Positions 49,125 to 57,937 are shown, counted from the first letter of the stretch. The stretch: 64,000 nt of DNA from Bacteroides rodentium JCM 16496 (GCF_000614125.1 NZ_BAKJ01000007.1:62001-126000), one strand, 5' to 3'. Notes: a model not told the origin generated them from the letters alone. Translations and numbers: made by a program.

Positions 49125-49413
49125 TCATCAGATTGTAGATTACGATATGGTATTGGATGCTAAATTCGGAAAAGAAGGAACACCCGAGCGTACGAAAGCG
49201 GAAGATGATGCTTATGCTTTTTATGCAAGTCAGATACTTCTTGATGCAAGGAAAGAAGCAAAGGTGACTCAGGCCGAACTGGCCAGTCGTATTGGCGTGA
49301 ATAAATCGTATATTTCAAGAATTGAGAAAGGTATTACTGTCCCGAGCGTAGCTACGTTTTATAGAATTGTAAATGCTTTGGGGCTGACGGTGAATCTGAC
49401 CCGTGCTGTGTGA
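49111..49413 (+). CDS. higA: HigA-type Xre helix-turn-helix antitoxin
   Basis: 100 aa. A C-terminal Cro/CI helix-turn-helix (KVTQAELASRIGVNKSYISRIEKGITVPSVATFYRIVNALGL) binds the operon promoter. The N-terminal half is the toxin-binding part. Start overlaps the toxin gene. Confidence 0.88.
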   Translation: METNNHQIVDYDMVLDAKFGKEGTPERTKAEDDAYAFYASQILLDARKEAKVTQAELASRIGVNKSYISRIEKGITVPSVATFYRIVNALGLTVNLTRAV

Positions 49414-49465
49414 TGAGTGAGGCAATGTTGCTGATTTCTTTTATATTTAGATAAACAAGTGATAT

Positions 49466-49936
49466 ATGGCAGAAGACCTATATATAAATGCTGGTAGCAA
49501 GACAGAGAAATATCGCGCTTTGCTTCCTCAACTGAAAAATCTGCTGGCAGGTGAAGATGACTTGATAGCCAATCTGGCGAATGCTTCGGCGGCGCTGAAA
49601 GAGACTTTCCATTTCTTCTGGGTAGGCTTCTACTTGGTGAAAGGTGAAGAATTGGTGTTAGGACCTTTCCAGGGACCGATAGCTTGTACGCGCATCAGGA
49701 AAGGCCGCGGTGTTTGCGGCACGGCATGGGATAGAGCCGAGACGTTGGTTGTGCCCGATGTGGATGCATTTCCCGGACATATAGCCTGCAGCTCGCTGTC
49801 GCGTTCGGAGATCGTGGTTCCGCTGAAGCGTGAGGATGGTGAAGTGTGGGGAGTATTGGATATTGACAGTGACGATTTGGGTAGTTTTGATGAAACAGAT
49901 GCCCGTTTCCTTGAAGAAATGATTAAAATGTTATGA
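49466..49936 (+). CDS. msrC: Free methionine-(R)-sulfoxide reductase (GAF)
   Basis: 156 aa, one GAF domain. Cysteines fit the family: ACTRIRKGRGVCGTAWD and HIACSSLSRSEIVVP. It reduces free methionine sulfoxide, a repair step after oxidative stress. The stop overlaps the start of the next gene (ATGA), so both are probably one operon. Confidence 0.93.
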   Translation: MAEDLYINAGSKTEKYRALLPQLKNLLAGEDDLIANLANASAALKETFHFFWVGFYLVKGEELVLGPFQGPIACTRIRKGRGVCGTAWDRAETLVVPDVDAFPGHIACSSLSRSEIVVPLKREDGEVWGVLDIDSDDLGSFDETDARFLEEMIKML

Positions 49937-50592
49937 TAAGAAAATTGAGTGCTTTTTTGATTTTGGCTTTCATCGGATGGGGGTATTTGCAGGCCCAGGA
50001 AGCCAAGGCGTGTTTTAAGAATATGCCGGATTCTATATGTCCGTTGCTTAGCGCCGTGAACCGTGCGGATTTTATAGACTTTCTGGAAAGTAAGATGAAA
50101 GCTGAGGTGACCAACAGCTTTGGTGGTAAATCGGAAATGACGGAACTTTCTCCAGACTATATACATGTGAAGATGACGCCCCAGAGTTCATGGCAGATGA
50201 AGCTCTTGCCTACTAACGACAGTACGAAGGTGATTTGTGTGGTTGCTACGGTTTGTGCTCCGGCTTGCGACAGCCATGTCAAGTTCTATACGACAGACTG
50301 GAAGGAGCTGGTTGCTTCGTCCTACCTGCCGGCATTGCCCGTCCTGGACGATTTTATCGCTGAGGCTGCGGATACGGTGGATGTCTATGAGTATCAGGAT
50401 GCCCGTCGTCAGGCCGACATGCTGCTGATGAAAGCGGACCTGTCTGCGAAGGACACCACGTTGGCATTCACTTTTACCACGACCGATTATATGGGTAAAG
50501 AAGCGGCGGAAAAACTAAAACCGTTTGTCCGCCGTCCTATTGTTTATACTTGGATTCAAGGGAAGTTCGAGAAATCCTCTACTTCACTTTGA
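49933..50592 (+). CDS. DUF3256 family protein
   Basis: 219 aa with a signal peptide (to about LQAQ). The sequence MPDSICPLLSAVNRADFIDF and TVCAPACDSHVKFYTTDW fit the Bacteroides DUF3256 family. Function unknown. It overlaps msrC by 4 bp and the convergent YitT gene by 14 bp. Confidence 0.8.
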   Translation: MIRKLSAFLILAFIGWGYLQAQEAKACFKNMPDSICPLLSAVNRADFIDFLESKMKAEVTNSFGGKSEMTELSPDYIHVKMTPQSSWQMKLLPTNDSTKVICVVATVCAPACDSHVKFYTTDWKELVASSYLPALPVLDDFIAEAADTVDVYEYQDARRQADMLLMKADLSAKDTTLAFTFTTTDYMGKEAAEKLKPFVRRPIVYTWIQGKFEKSSTSL

Positions 50593-51469
50593 TTTTGTCG
50601 AATCCCTCTCCATAGACTCCGATGACTGCACTTTGTGATACAAAGGCATTGGGGTCTATGTCTTTTATGAGCCGGAAAATGATGGTGGACTCCCGCTTCT
50701 TGGCCAGCACGAACAGCATTTTTATCTCTTTTCCCGTATAGAAGCCCGAGGCGTTGATGACCGTTGCACCTCTGTGGGGATATACCTGGATGTGCTTGGC
50801 TATCTCCTCATATTTATCGCTGATAATAAAGAATTGTACGGACTGGCGGGCACTGTTCACCACTTGGTCGAGCACGAAGCTGCATATGTATAGAGTAACG
50901 TAGCCATACACCACCTTTTCCCAATCTTTCAGAACAAAGTAACTGGACGAGATGATGATAAGGTCACATATCAACATGACTCTGCCCAGCGTGATGTCAC
51001 GGTATTTGTTGATTACGGCGGCAATGATGTCCGTGCCGCCAGTACTGCCGTTGTTGGAAAAGGCGATGCCGATGCCGCTACCGCAGAAGGAGGCACCGAT
51101 GACACAAGCCATGAAGGGCTGGTCGTGCAGGAGGACAACACCCTCGGTCAGTTTCTGGATAATGGAAAGGAAAAAGGTCAGGGTGAATACGGCAAAGATT
51201 GTCTTTACGCTGAACTTCCATCCCAATATGCGCAGTGCAAGCAGTAGAAGCATGAAGTTGATGGCGAAGTACGTATATTGGACGGGAAATCCAGTGGCAA
51301 AATATACGATGGATGCAATGCCCGGTACGCCACCGGTAGTAATATCGTTGGGAAGCAGGAAGACTGTCCAGCCGATACCATATAAGACCATACCCAGGGC
51401 AATCATCAGATAATCCCGCAGTTCGCGCATGGTGTTCTGTCGGGAGGGAACATTTACTATTGTTTTCAT
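50579..51469 (-). CDS. YitT family membrane protein
   Basis: 296 aa from the Met of MKTIVNVPSRQN; a longer upstream frame is not supported. About five TM helices (LMIALGMVLYGIGW, GGVPGIASIVYFATG, INFMLLLLALRILG...) precede a C-terminal cytoplasmic DUF2179 domain (YPHRGATVINASGFYTGKEIKMLFVLAKKRE). Role unknown. A -7-like TATCTTTG (51502-51509, minus) lies upstream. Confidence 0.9.
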   Translation of the reverse strand: MKTIVNVPSRQNTMRELRDYLMIALGMVLYGIGWTVFLLPNDITTGGVPGIASIVYFATGFPVQYTYFAINFMLLLLALRILGWKFSVKTIFAVFTLTFFLSIIQKLTEGVVLLHDQPFMACVIGASFCGSGIGIAFSNNGSTGGTDIIAAVINKYRDITLGRVMLICDLIIISSSYFVLKDWEKVVYGYVTLYICSFVLDQVVNSARQSVQFFIISDKYEEIAKHIQVYPHRGATVINASGFYTGKEIKMLFVLAKKRESTIIFRLIKDIDPNAFVSQSAVIGVYGEGFDKIKVK

Positions 51470-51501
51470 TATAATTTTATGTGGTTGTGAAAATGCGGGG
51501 A

Positions 51502-51509
51502 CAAAGATA
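51502..51509 (-). promoter_or_regulatory. -7 element for the YitT gene
   Basis: Minus-strand TATCTTTG, 32 bp before the start. No good -33 box is visible. Confidence 0.5.
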
Positions 51510-51601
51510 CTGCTTATTTGGGATATAATGTTGAAAAAAAAATGCAGATTTTTGCAACCAAACTTCATCTTTCTGCGTCTAATAAATAAAAAGAGGAGAT
51601 T

Positions 51602-51967
51602 ATGAATATGAAAATGAATTTTTCCATGGACGAGATTCGTCTTAAAGTAGAAGAGTATATAAAGAAAGGTGGTCGGGCAGCCGGTCGTCCTGTACTGACG
51701 GCTTATTATGTGATGACTGCAGATTCTACTCCGGAGAGTGAAAAGACAAATATCATGATTGCTTTGGTGGCAATTGTATTCCCTACCAGTATAGAAGACC
51801 TTTTGGGACAAGTCTTTATGGTAGGGAAGGGGTTTGCTGCGGTTTATGCTTATAAGAAAGTGAGGAAATATATCACTCCACAGATAAAGGACAAGGTTGA
51901 AGCTAAATTGGATGAGTGGTTCCATGAGAATGTGACGGAGGTGGTGGAGCCACTTTATCTGGAATGA
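51602..51967 (+). CDS. Small YkvA-like (DUF1232) membrane protein
   Basis: 121 aa. A central hydrophobic segment (TNIMIALVAIVFPTSIEDLLG) resembles the YkvA/DUF1232 core with its conserved acidic residue after a proline; the rest is charged and helical. Start Met choice among the first three is uncertain. The family match is tentative. Confidence 0.5.
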   Translation: MNMKMNFSMDEIRLKVEEYIKKGGRAAGRPVLTAYYVMTADSTPESEKTNIMIALVAIVFPTSIEDLLGQVFMVGKGFAAVYAYKKVRKYITPQIKDKVEAKLDEWFHENVTEVVEPLYLE

Positions 51968-51972
51968 TAATG

Positions 51973-52051
51973 CACCACTGACTACACAGATTTGCACAGA
52001 TAAAAATCCTTGAGATAAATTAATCTGTGCAAATCTGTGTAATCAGTGGTG
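51973..52051. terminator. 29-bp inverted repeat between convergent genes
   Basis: Arms 51973-52001 and 52023-52051 pair in 28 of 29 positions and include ACACAGATTTGCACAGA. It is related in wording to the elements at 31936-32060 and 55731-55813. Position suggests a bidirectional terminator. Confidence 0.75.
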
Positions 52052-52057
52052 GCCCCT

Positions 52058-53212
52058 TTACCGTTTCTTGCTCAAGAAGCGTTTGGCCAGATATTTCCGT
52101 ACCGGTTCATCATAGAATTTCAGGCATAGATAAGCCAATAATATGTTCCATGCGTAAACACACAAGGCAACCTGCCAAGTCTGCTCCAACGTGAAGAGCT
52201 GGTTTTTGATGAGCCATGCATAGAACAAGTACATGAATGGATAATGTATCACATAGATTGGATAGGATATATCTCCCAGGAATTTGCATATCCGGGTCGA
52301 TTTCTTATCTGTTGTGGTACCGGAAGCTCCTAACCAGACGAGAACCGGAAAAGCGATGATTACACAGAACGCTTCATAAATGCCATTTGTACAGACCGGT
52401 GCTGCACCTTCCAGGTAGGGCACTGAAAACAAGGCAACCAATGCAATGGTACATATCCAGAAAGCACCTTTCACCTTGATAGGCTTGAAGTTGCGCGACA
52501 AAAGCATGCCCATGGAGAAAGGAAAAAGCATCCTCAGCAATCCACCGCCAAAGTTTATTCCGTCCAGTGTCCAGCCTACTCCCATATTTCCGTATCCGGA
52601 GATGTCGAAAATGGCGAATGATGCCAATGCCACTCCCAGCAATATTGTCAGTACGGCGAGGGCTTTGTTTGATAAGCGGCGGATAAACAAGGCATAAAGG
52701 ATGTTGCCTATATATTCAAAGAACAAGGACCAGCATGGACCATTCAAAGGAAACATTTCGCCATTACCACGGACTTCATAACCTGCACCTGGCATTGCGG
52801 GAATAAAGAATATAGTGCAAAGAAGGGACAGCATAATCATGGAGAGGGCAATATGTGTTCCGTCCCATTGTACGCATCCTTGAAGACAGAAGGTAATGGC
52901 ACCCAGGACGGCTCCCATAATGACCATCGGATGGAGACGTATCAAGCGCCGTTTAAAGAAGTTTTTCATTGTGAGGCTCCTGCCCCAACGGTCGTCATAA
53001 GCATACCCGATAACGAATCCCGATAGTATAAAGAAGAAATCTACAGCTAAATAGCCGTGGTTGAAGGTTTCGATAATGCCACCACCGGCAAAAGCATAGC
53101 CTTCGAATATATGATACCATATAACCATCAAGGCTGCTACGCCACGGAGCCCGTCGAGAAGGTCATAATGTGCTTTGGTGTCTGAAAAGGCAGAAGATGA
53201 AATGTGCGACAT
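52058..53212 (-). CDS. Acyltransferase 3 family membrane protein
   Basis: 384 aa from MSHISSSAFSD; the earlier Met is inside the neighbouring region. About ten TM helices with the N-terminal pattern LDGLRGVAALMVIWYHIF, whose His is the likely catalytic residue, and FFFILSGFVIGYAYDDRW. Family members acetylate or acylate surface sugars. A Crp-like regulator lies 100 bp upstream on the same strand. Confidence 0.88.
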   Translation of the reverse strand: MSHISSSAFSDTKAHYDLLDGLRGVAALMVIWYHIFEGYAFAGGGIIETFNHGYLAVDFFFILSGFVIGYAYDDRWGRSLTMKNFFKRRLIRLHPMVIMGAVLGAITFCLQGCVQWDGTHIALSMIMLSLLCTIFFIPAMPGAGYEVRGNGEMFPLNGPCWSLFFEYIGNILYALFIRRLSNKALAVLTILLGVALASFAIFDISGYGNMGVGWTLDGINFGGGLLRMLFPFSMGMLLSRNFKPIKVKGAFWICTIALVALFSVPYLEGAAPVCTNGIYEAFCVIIAFPVLVWLGASGTTTDKKSTRICKFLGDISYPIYVIHYPFMYLFYAWLIKNQLFTLEQTWQVALCVYAWNILLAYLCLKFYDEPVRKYLAKRFLSKKR

Positions 53213-53312
53213 CTGTTTTTTTTCTGTTGTTTGGTTAATGTTTTCGGATGTCAAAGATACGCCATGCGAAGCGAAGTTCTTTTGCTTAAAAGCAAAAAAG
53301 AACGGCAATCTT

Positions 53313-53876
53313 CTATTTTTTTGCGCGTACCCGGCTGAGAGTATAGATGGAAATACCCAGGAAGGCTGCCACATATTTTAGCTTCACCCGATTTATCAGT
53401 CCGGGGTAACGGCGGTTGAATTGTTCATACCGCTCTTTGGGAGGCAGTTGGAGTCTTTCCACAAACATATGACTGAGCTCCTTGTTTACGTTCTGATGCA
53501 GTATTCTCCCCCAGTTGGCTATATCAATATATGTTTCGTAGAGAGCATTTAACTCGTCTATGTGGATGACGTAGATTTTGCAGTCCGAAAGAGTTTCAAT
53601 GCTTTCTACTGACGGCTGCTGATAGTACAGTGAATCCATTCCGAAGGTTACGTCACCTTCCTGGCTGAACCAAGTGGTGGTGTCTTGTCCGTCGTGATGA
53701 AATACGGAACGGGTGACCCCTTCCTCAATGAAATAAACCAAACGGTCTGTTACTCCCGCTTGTACTATATAAGTTCCTTTAGGGTAGTGTCTTACCTGCA
53801 TATTCATCAGCAATGCCTGAAGTGCTTCTTCGGAAACCGGATAAATCTGCCTGATTTTATGAATGATGTTGTTCAT
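53313..53876 (-). CDS. Crp/Fnr-family transcriptional regulator
   Basis: 187 aa. The N-terminal cyclic-nucleotide-type beta barrel (PKGTYIVQAGVTDRLVYFIEEGVTRSVF) lacks clear cAMP ligands. The C-terminal helix-turn-helix is KLKYVAAFLGISIYTLSRVR. It may control the acyltransferase gene downstream. A -7 element (CAAACTTA on the plus strand, 53902-53909) precedes it. Confidence 0.88.
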   Translation of the reverse strand: MNNIIHKIRQIYPVSEEALQALLMNMQVRHYPKGTYIVQAGVTDRLVYFIEEGVTRSVFHHDGQDTTTWFSQEGDVTFGMDSLYYQQPSVESIETLSDCKIYVIHIDELNALYETYIDIANWGRILHQNVNKELSHMFVERLQLPPKERYEQFNRRYPGLINRVKLKYVAAFLGISIYTLSRVRAKK

Positions 53877-54050
53877 TGGAGGAGAACTTTTTATTCGTTT
53901 ACAAACTTACATAATTTTATTAACTAAAACTGAACTTTGATATACAAATGTGTGCGTTGCCTTATAAGCGTTTATGGGTATAATGGAATTTTTCTTGTAA
54001 AAGAGATGTTTGTTCTTTGAATTCCGTATCTTTGTAGAAAACAGTAGCGT

Positions 54051-54347
54051 ATGAATAAAATATTGGTAACATTATTGGCTCTAATCGGAGGCAGCTGCAT
54101 TTCATTCGCACAGATGGGGACTGGAAGAGTCTCCGATACAGCTGAGGATACATTGAGAATAGAAAATGAAATTGTCGCTGTTGATACCGGATTTTACCAG
54201 TCAATAGTCCGCTATGATACGGTGCGCTATAATTTGAAAATGCAGAGTGTTTACAAAAAGGCTTTTCAACTAAAGAATGATGTTTTTGTGGAAAAGATGA
54301 AAGAACCGTGGTTAGATGATATTCTCAGAAATATCTTGTTTAAATAA
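54051..54347 (+). CDS. Small exported protein, unknown
   Basis: 98 aa. A signal peptide (MNKILVTLLALIGGSCISFAQ) is clear; the mature part is short and charged, with no motif I recognise. A TATCTTTG element (54027-54034) lies 16 bp upstream and a terminator follows at 54483. Coding status is supported by the signal peptide and flanking signals. Confidence 0.65.
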   Translation: MNKILVTLLALIGGSCISFAQMGTGRVSDTAEDTLRIENEIVAVDTGFYQSIVRYDTVRYNLKMQSVYKKAFQLKNDVFVEKMKEPWLDDILRNILFK

Positions 54348-54482
54348 CCATGAATTCGTGCTTTGCGCCATTCGGTTGACTTCCTGGTTTACTCGGTTAA
54401 ACTGTTCGCTTCAAAAGCCCCAAACAGACAGTAAAAACGTAAAATAAGGTTTTAATTCATGGCGTAAATATAGGTTATGATA

Positions 54483-54514
54483 AAAAGGACACCTGACTGA
54501 ATAGATGTCCTTTT
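54483..54514. terminator. Hairpin terminator, both directions
   Basis: AAAAGGACA (54483-54491) pairs with TGTCCTTTT (54506-54514). A and T runs flank it on both sides. It lies between convergent genes. Confidence 0.75.
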
Positions 54515-54597
54515 CTAAAGTTTAAATCACTTCATTACCATGTTGCGACTGAAGGATTAGTAGCCATATAGCTGCAAGATTGTCGATATGCCATAAG

Positions 54598-55017
54598 TTA
54601 CCTCTTAAAAAAGCTTTTAGGCATATTGTCAATCACGGTCAAGTCGCTGTCTGCAAATCCGATGGTTATATGGGTTATTTTCCAAAGTTTTAATGTCGGG
54701 TGGTCTTGCACCAATTCCTCAATACACCGTTTTATTTCGGCAAGCACTTCATTCCACGCTTTATTTTCCGGAATATCCAACATGGGGCAGATACGATGAA
54801 CTGGTATCCAGTCTTCATTGCAAGCCCAATCATCGTTCTGGGCATCATAGCTCTTGGAACCGATTAAATCCATTGTACTATAAGGTTCATATAGCCCGAA
54901 GTTCAGAGCTATAATGTTTTCGGGAAGATTGTTTTCATTTTCAATAGTCAGCAACCATTGTTCAATGATGTCTTTATTCGTTTTCTTCTTGCGAAAAATT
55001 GAAAATAAGTTTTTCAT
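54598..55017 (-). CDS. Hypothetical protein
   Basis: 139 aa from MKNLFSIFRKKK; an upstream Met would add 28 unlikely residues. No signal peptide; acidic, with three Trp residues. I do not recognise it. It follows the DUF4840-like gene on the same strand by 52 bp. Confidence 0.55.
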   Translation of the reverse strand: MKNLFSIFRKKKTNKDIIEQWLLTIENENNLPENIIALNFGLYEPYSTMDLIGSKSYDAQNDDWACNEDWIPVHRICPMLDIPENKAWNEVLAEIKRCIEELVQDHPTLKLWKITHITIGFADSDLTVIDNMPKSFFKR

Positions 55018-55069
55018 ATCGTTAGTCTGAGCTGATAGATACTGGATTCTGACGGTGCAAACTCCGGTT

Positions 55070-55642
55070 CTATCTGGATTCCCCCATAAAATTATAGACA
55101 AGTTGCGAAAATTCAGGAGACTTCTCGTTGCCTATCCACAATGCAGTTGGTGAAATATTGAACAGCATGGATTGGGATTGTTCATAAACGTCTACGTCGC
55201 CTCCATAAATCTGAGAAAACTCTATTCGGACAGACTGTGGGGCACCGTACCCTCCCCAAATGATTGCTTCCTTAGGATGTAAAACAAAGTGTATGTGACC
55301 TTGGTCCATCTGATAAAATTCATACCCAGCCTTTACTTCAACCTGATTGATTTCCCTTAAGTGCCGTGAAAGATTTTCATCTGTAATCATTTCCGCGACA
55401 GGCAATAAGGACATTTGGAATATTAAAGAATCTTTTGACTTGACTACTTCATCGGGAAAGGTGGCTAAGTTCTTGCCTTGATAATATGAAACCTCCACCG
55501 TGCCATTGTACGTGCCTTTCATATCGAAAAGTGCTTGTTGGATTTCGGCGGATGAGAATTTGTCATCATCGTTGTTGCATCCGATGAATCCTGCCACACA
55601 AAAGAATAGTGCTACTATTCTGCATAGTCCTTTTGTTGTCAT
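55070..55642 (-). CDS. DUF4840-like lipoprotein
   Basis: 190 aa with lipobox GFIGC at about residues 18-22 followed by NNDDD, typical of Bacteroides surface lipoproteins. The mature part is beta-rich (MKGTYNGTVEVSYYQGKN...) and resembles DUF4840. Function unknown. Confidence 0.65.
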   Translation of the reverse strand: MTTKGLCRIVALFFCVAGFIGCNNDDDKFSSAEIQQALFDMKGTYNGTVEVSYYQGKNLATFPDEVVKSKDSLIFQMSLLPVAEMITDENLSRHLREINQVEVKAGYEFYQMDQGHIHFVLHPKEAIIWGGYGAPQSVRIEFSQIYGGDVDVYEQSQSMLFNISPTALWIGNEKSPEFSQLVYNFMGESR

Positions 55643-55730
55643 ATCAGATAAATTAGTGGTTTTTGTGGGGTAAATGTATGTGTTTCATTACGTATTTGCA
55701 AGCCTGTGGTTATTTTTCTGCATAAAAAAG

Positions 55731-55813
55731 AGGGTGTATCAAAATTCACCACAGATTAACACAGAATGAACTTAACCTACAGATAATCAAAGATGATTAT
55801 CTGTGGATGCACC
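55731..55813. repeat. Second copy of the CACAGATTA dispersed element
   Basis: It repeats the order GTGT-TCAAAATTCACCACAGATTA, AACACAGAATGAACTTA, ATAATCAAAGATG and TTATCTGTG seen at 31936-32060, with the right arm shortened. Confidence 0.65.
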
Positions 55814-55880
55814 TTATCGGCTGTGTTCCTCTCTTTTTGCGTTTGATGAAGTTTTAGTATTTGTTTGAAGCCTCATCGAT

Positions 55881-55930
55881 AACTAACCTAAACTAACCCG
55901 AACTAACCAAAACGGAACAAAACAACCTAC
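55881..55930. repeat. 10-bp tandem repeat AACTAACCnn
   Basis: Three units of AACTAACC plus two bases start at 55881, 55891 and 55901; two weaker units follow (AACGGAACAA, AACAACCTAC). The period equals about one DNA turn. The rest of the gap 55643-56060 holds the element above and a weak stem (GCCCACA/TGTGGGC, 55995-56027) behind higA. Confidence 0.6.
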
Positions 55931-56060
55931 TTTAATTTACCCCTATTCCACACCTCCAAGTACGGAGAGATAACGCCGTAGGGATGCAATTTTAGCCCAC
56001 ACAACAACCTTTTGAAACTCTGTGGGCATTCTCCGTGTGCGAGGCTTTCAGTGTCTTAAG

Positions 56061-56393
56061 TCAAAGCACCGCAACCGCCTTGCGTATGTTATCCAATATC
56101 ACGGATAATTTGCTGTCACGCCGGGCGGTCTGCATATTGTAGGCGGTTTGCATATTTGCCCAAATGTAGGCAGCAATGCCAGTTGCCGCCTCTATCTTCA
56201 ATGCGTATTCGGTAGTAATGGGGCGTTTCCCGTTTATCACTTCATTAAGTACGGAATAAGAAACGCCGATAACCGCCGCAAATTTTCTTTGCGACATATT
56301 GCGTGCCTCTAACTCGTCTTTCAATATTTCGCCCGGATGTATGGGCGTGGACGGCTGTAGCTCGTGAGGTGCATAAGTCTTTTTTGTTTCCAT
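56061..56393 (-). CDS. higA: HigA-family antitoxin
   Basis: 110 aa. HPGEILKDELEARNMSQRKFAAVIGVSYSVLNEVINGKRPITTEYALKI is the Xre-type helix-turn-helix of the VapI/HigA family. The C-terminus continues into an IWANMQTAYNMQTA helix. It lies 8 bp behind its toxin gene. Confidence 0.9.
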   Translation of the reverse strand: METKKTYAPHELQPSTPIHPGEILKDELEARNMSQRKFAAVIGVSYSVLNEVINGKRPITTEYALKIEAATGIAAYIWANMQTAYNMQTARRDSKLSVILDNIRKAVAVL

Positions 56394-56401
56394 ATCCTAA
56401 T

Positions 56402-56719
56402 TTATTTGTAATGGTTACTAATATCCAGCAAACGGCATACGGTAACTATTTGTTCGTTCATAACATTCCTAACGGTAAATTCAAGGCGGTATTGCTTGTT
56501 TATGCGTACCGATGAAATGTCCTTTTTGTCCCCTTTCAGAACCTCGTAATTAAGTGCATTGTTCTGAAATAAGTCCGTAACGGCATTTGCGGACGAAAGC
56601 ACGAAAACCGCCTTTTGGTAGCCTCTAATCACTTCGGGTTGGTAACGGTGTTTCTTGTCGCTCGTCTTGCCCTCCGTGTAAAGCTCGTGCAAATAGTCCT
56701 TGTCAAATTCAATAATCAT
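56402..56719 (-). CDS. higB: HigB-like toxin (RelE superfamily)
   Basis: 105 aa. The pattern IIEFDKDYLHELYTEGK...YEVLKGDKKDISSVRINKQYRLEFTV fits the RelE/HigB fold. The protein probably cuts ribosome-bound mRNA. Its promoter (56739-56769) is a perfect Bacteroides match. The pair sits next to two tRNA genes. Confidence 0.88.
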   Translation of the reverse strand: MIIEFDKDYLHELYTEGKTSDKKHRYQPEVIRGYQKAVFVLSSANAVTDLFQNNALNYEVLKGDKKDISSVRINKQYRLEFTVRNVMNEQIVTVCRLLDISNHYK

Positions 56720-56888
56720 ACCTTTCCGTTTCTTTGTGCAAAGTTACTTTTTTCCCTTGTATTCGCAAATAGTCGAACGCTTTGTTTGCATTCGGGATGC
56801 AACTTTATTTCCTTTCCACAGTGGGGGCAGATTATTATATCCTCTTTCGGGGTGTCGAACAATTCAGATACCGGGACAAAACAAACAT
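56716..56888 (-). CDS. Possible small zinc-ribbon protein (broken or frameshifted)
   Basis: Translating the minus strand gives SELFDTPKEDIIICPHCGK followed by EIKLHPECKQSVRLF, a CPHC-type zinc ribbon, ending in a TGA that overlaps the higB ATG. No in-frame ATG exists; an ATG at 56886-56888 fits only if one base is missing near 56864-56871. The higB promoter lies inside it, so it may be a remnant. If real it has about 57 aa. Confidence 0.35.
56739..56769 (-). promoter_or_regulatory. Promoter of higBA
   Basis: Minus-strand TTTG (56766-56769) and TAACTTTG (56739-56746), 19 bp apart, 20 bp before the start codon. Confidence 0.7.
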
Positions 56889-57010
56889 TTATATAAAAGT
56901 AATCCAGGCATTGCTGACCGCCATTCTGATATTTAATGGTCGCCTATGCCTATATCATTATTGAGTAGGTGGTATATTGTTTCGTGCAGAATCAGCATTC
57001 TCTAAAAACA

Positions 57011-57048
57011 AAAATCAGATAGAAATCTTGCGATAACTATCTGATTTT
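57011..57048 (-). terminator. Terminator of the tRNA unit
   Basis: AAAATCAGATAG (57011-57022) pairs perfectly with 57037-57048; T-rich sequence follows on the minus strand. Confidence 0.8.
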
Positions 57049-57054
57049 CTTAAG

Positions 57055-57127
57055 AGCGGAAGACGGGGCTCAAACCCGCGACCCTCAGCTTGGAAGGCTA
57101 ATGCTCTATCAACTGAGCTACTTCCGC
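57055..57127 (-). tRNA. tRNA-Gly (UCC anticodon)
   Basis: The minus strand folds into a full cloverleaf: acceptor GCGGAAG/CTTCCGC, D-arm with AGCTCAGTTGATAGAGC, anticodon loop CTTCCAA, and GGTTCAAACCC T-arm. CCA is not encoded. It is 8 bp downstream of tRNA-Tyr and co-transcribed. Confidence 0.95.
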
Positions 57128-57135
57128 AATTTTAG

Positions 57136-57218
57136 TGGGCAAAGATGGATTCGAACCACCGAAGGCGTAAGCCAGCAGATTTACAGTCTGCCCCATTTGG
57201 CCACTCTGGTATTTGCCC
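57136..57218 (-). tRNA. tRNA-Tyr (GUA anticodon)
   Basis: A class II tRNA with acceptor GGGCAAA/TTTGCCC, anticodon loop containing GTA (ACTGTAAA), a long variable arm (CTGGCTTACGCCTTCGG) and GGTTCGAATCC T-arm. CCA is not encoded. Confidence 0.95.
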
Positions 57219-57280
57219 TTTTGCACTTAAGATTCTATCTCAATTCTCTCATTGAGTAGGTTTGTTTCTCAATTGCGGTG

Positions 57281-57288
57281 CAAAGATA
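57281..57288 (-). promoter_or_regulatory. -7 element of the tRNA operon
   Basis: Minus-strand TATCTTTG, about 62 bp before tRNA-Tyr and just past the ribH stop. Confidence 0.55.
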
Positions 57289-57291
57289 CGA

Positions 57292-57786
57292 CTATTTTTG
57301 TAAACTCCAAGCAAAATCTATCATTTTTATTGCAGTAATTGCACATTCGTCTCCTTTATTGCCCAGTTTGCCACCGGCGCGGTCCTCTGCTTGCTCCATG
57401 GTATTGGTAGTAATTAATCCGTAAATTACTGGTACATCGCCACTTGCGTTTAATTGGGCGATTCCTTGGGTGGCACCCATGCAAACATAGTCAAAATGTG
57501 GAGTATCTCCTCTGACTACACAACCAATTGCAATAACTGCATCGACTTCGCTGTATTCGATAAGTTGGTTGGCGCCGAAAGTCAGTTCAAAACTGCCGGG
57601 TACTGTTTTTACCAGAATATTTTCATCTTTGGCTCCATGTTTCTTTAAAGTGTCTACGGCACCTTTCAGGAGAGCACCGGTAATATTATAATTCCACTCG
57701 GATACAACGATGCCGAATTTCATTTTTTCCGCGCTGGGTACAGAACTGAAATCGTAGTCTGAAAGATTGTGATAAGCTGTTGCCAT
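57292..57786 (-). CDS. ribH: 6,7-dimethyl-8-ribityllumazine synthase
   Basis: 164 aa from [12 protein letters not shown]; the upstream Met lies in an AT-rich repeat and is rejected. Penultimate step of riboflavin synthesis. [49 protein letters not shown] with the catalytic His, and [20 protein letters not shown] are all typical. No FMN riboswitch is visible upstream. Confidence 0.95.
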   Translation of the reverse strand: MATAYHNLSDYDFSSVPSAEKMKFGIVVSEWNYNITGALLKGAVDTLKKHGAKDENILVKTVPGSFELTFGANQLIEYSEVDAVIAIGCVVRGDTPHFDYVCMGATQGIAQLNASGDVPVIYGLITTNTMEQAEDRAGGKLGNKGDECAITAIKMIDFAWSLQK

Positions 57787-57849
57787 AAATAAGGAATTAA
57801 GAATTGAATTAAAAATTAATAATTGAAAATTAGGGGGAGGGAGAAAAAG

Positions 57850-57913
57850 AGGCACGGACTACACGGATTCACGGTTATTGTGTCTTTCCGTGTTTTCCGT
57901 GTAATCCGTGCCT
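57850..57913. terminator. Inverted repeat, GGCACGGA type
   Basis: AGGCACGGACTAC (57850-57862) pairs with GTAATCCGTGCCT (57901-57913), one mismatch. It is a near copy of 19382-19453. It lies between the TPR gene and ribH. Confidence 0.7.
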
Positions 57914-57937
57914 GAGATGTCTTTATAATAAGGTATA

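Noticed and set aside
57219..57291. Further tRNA or riboswitch upstream of tRNA-Tyr or near ribH
   Set aside because: No cloverleaf and no FMN-aptamer core sequence is seen.
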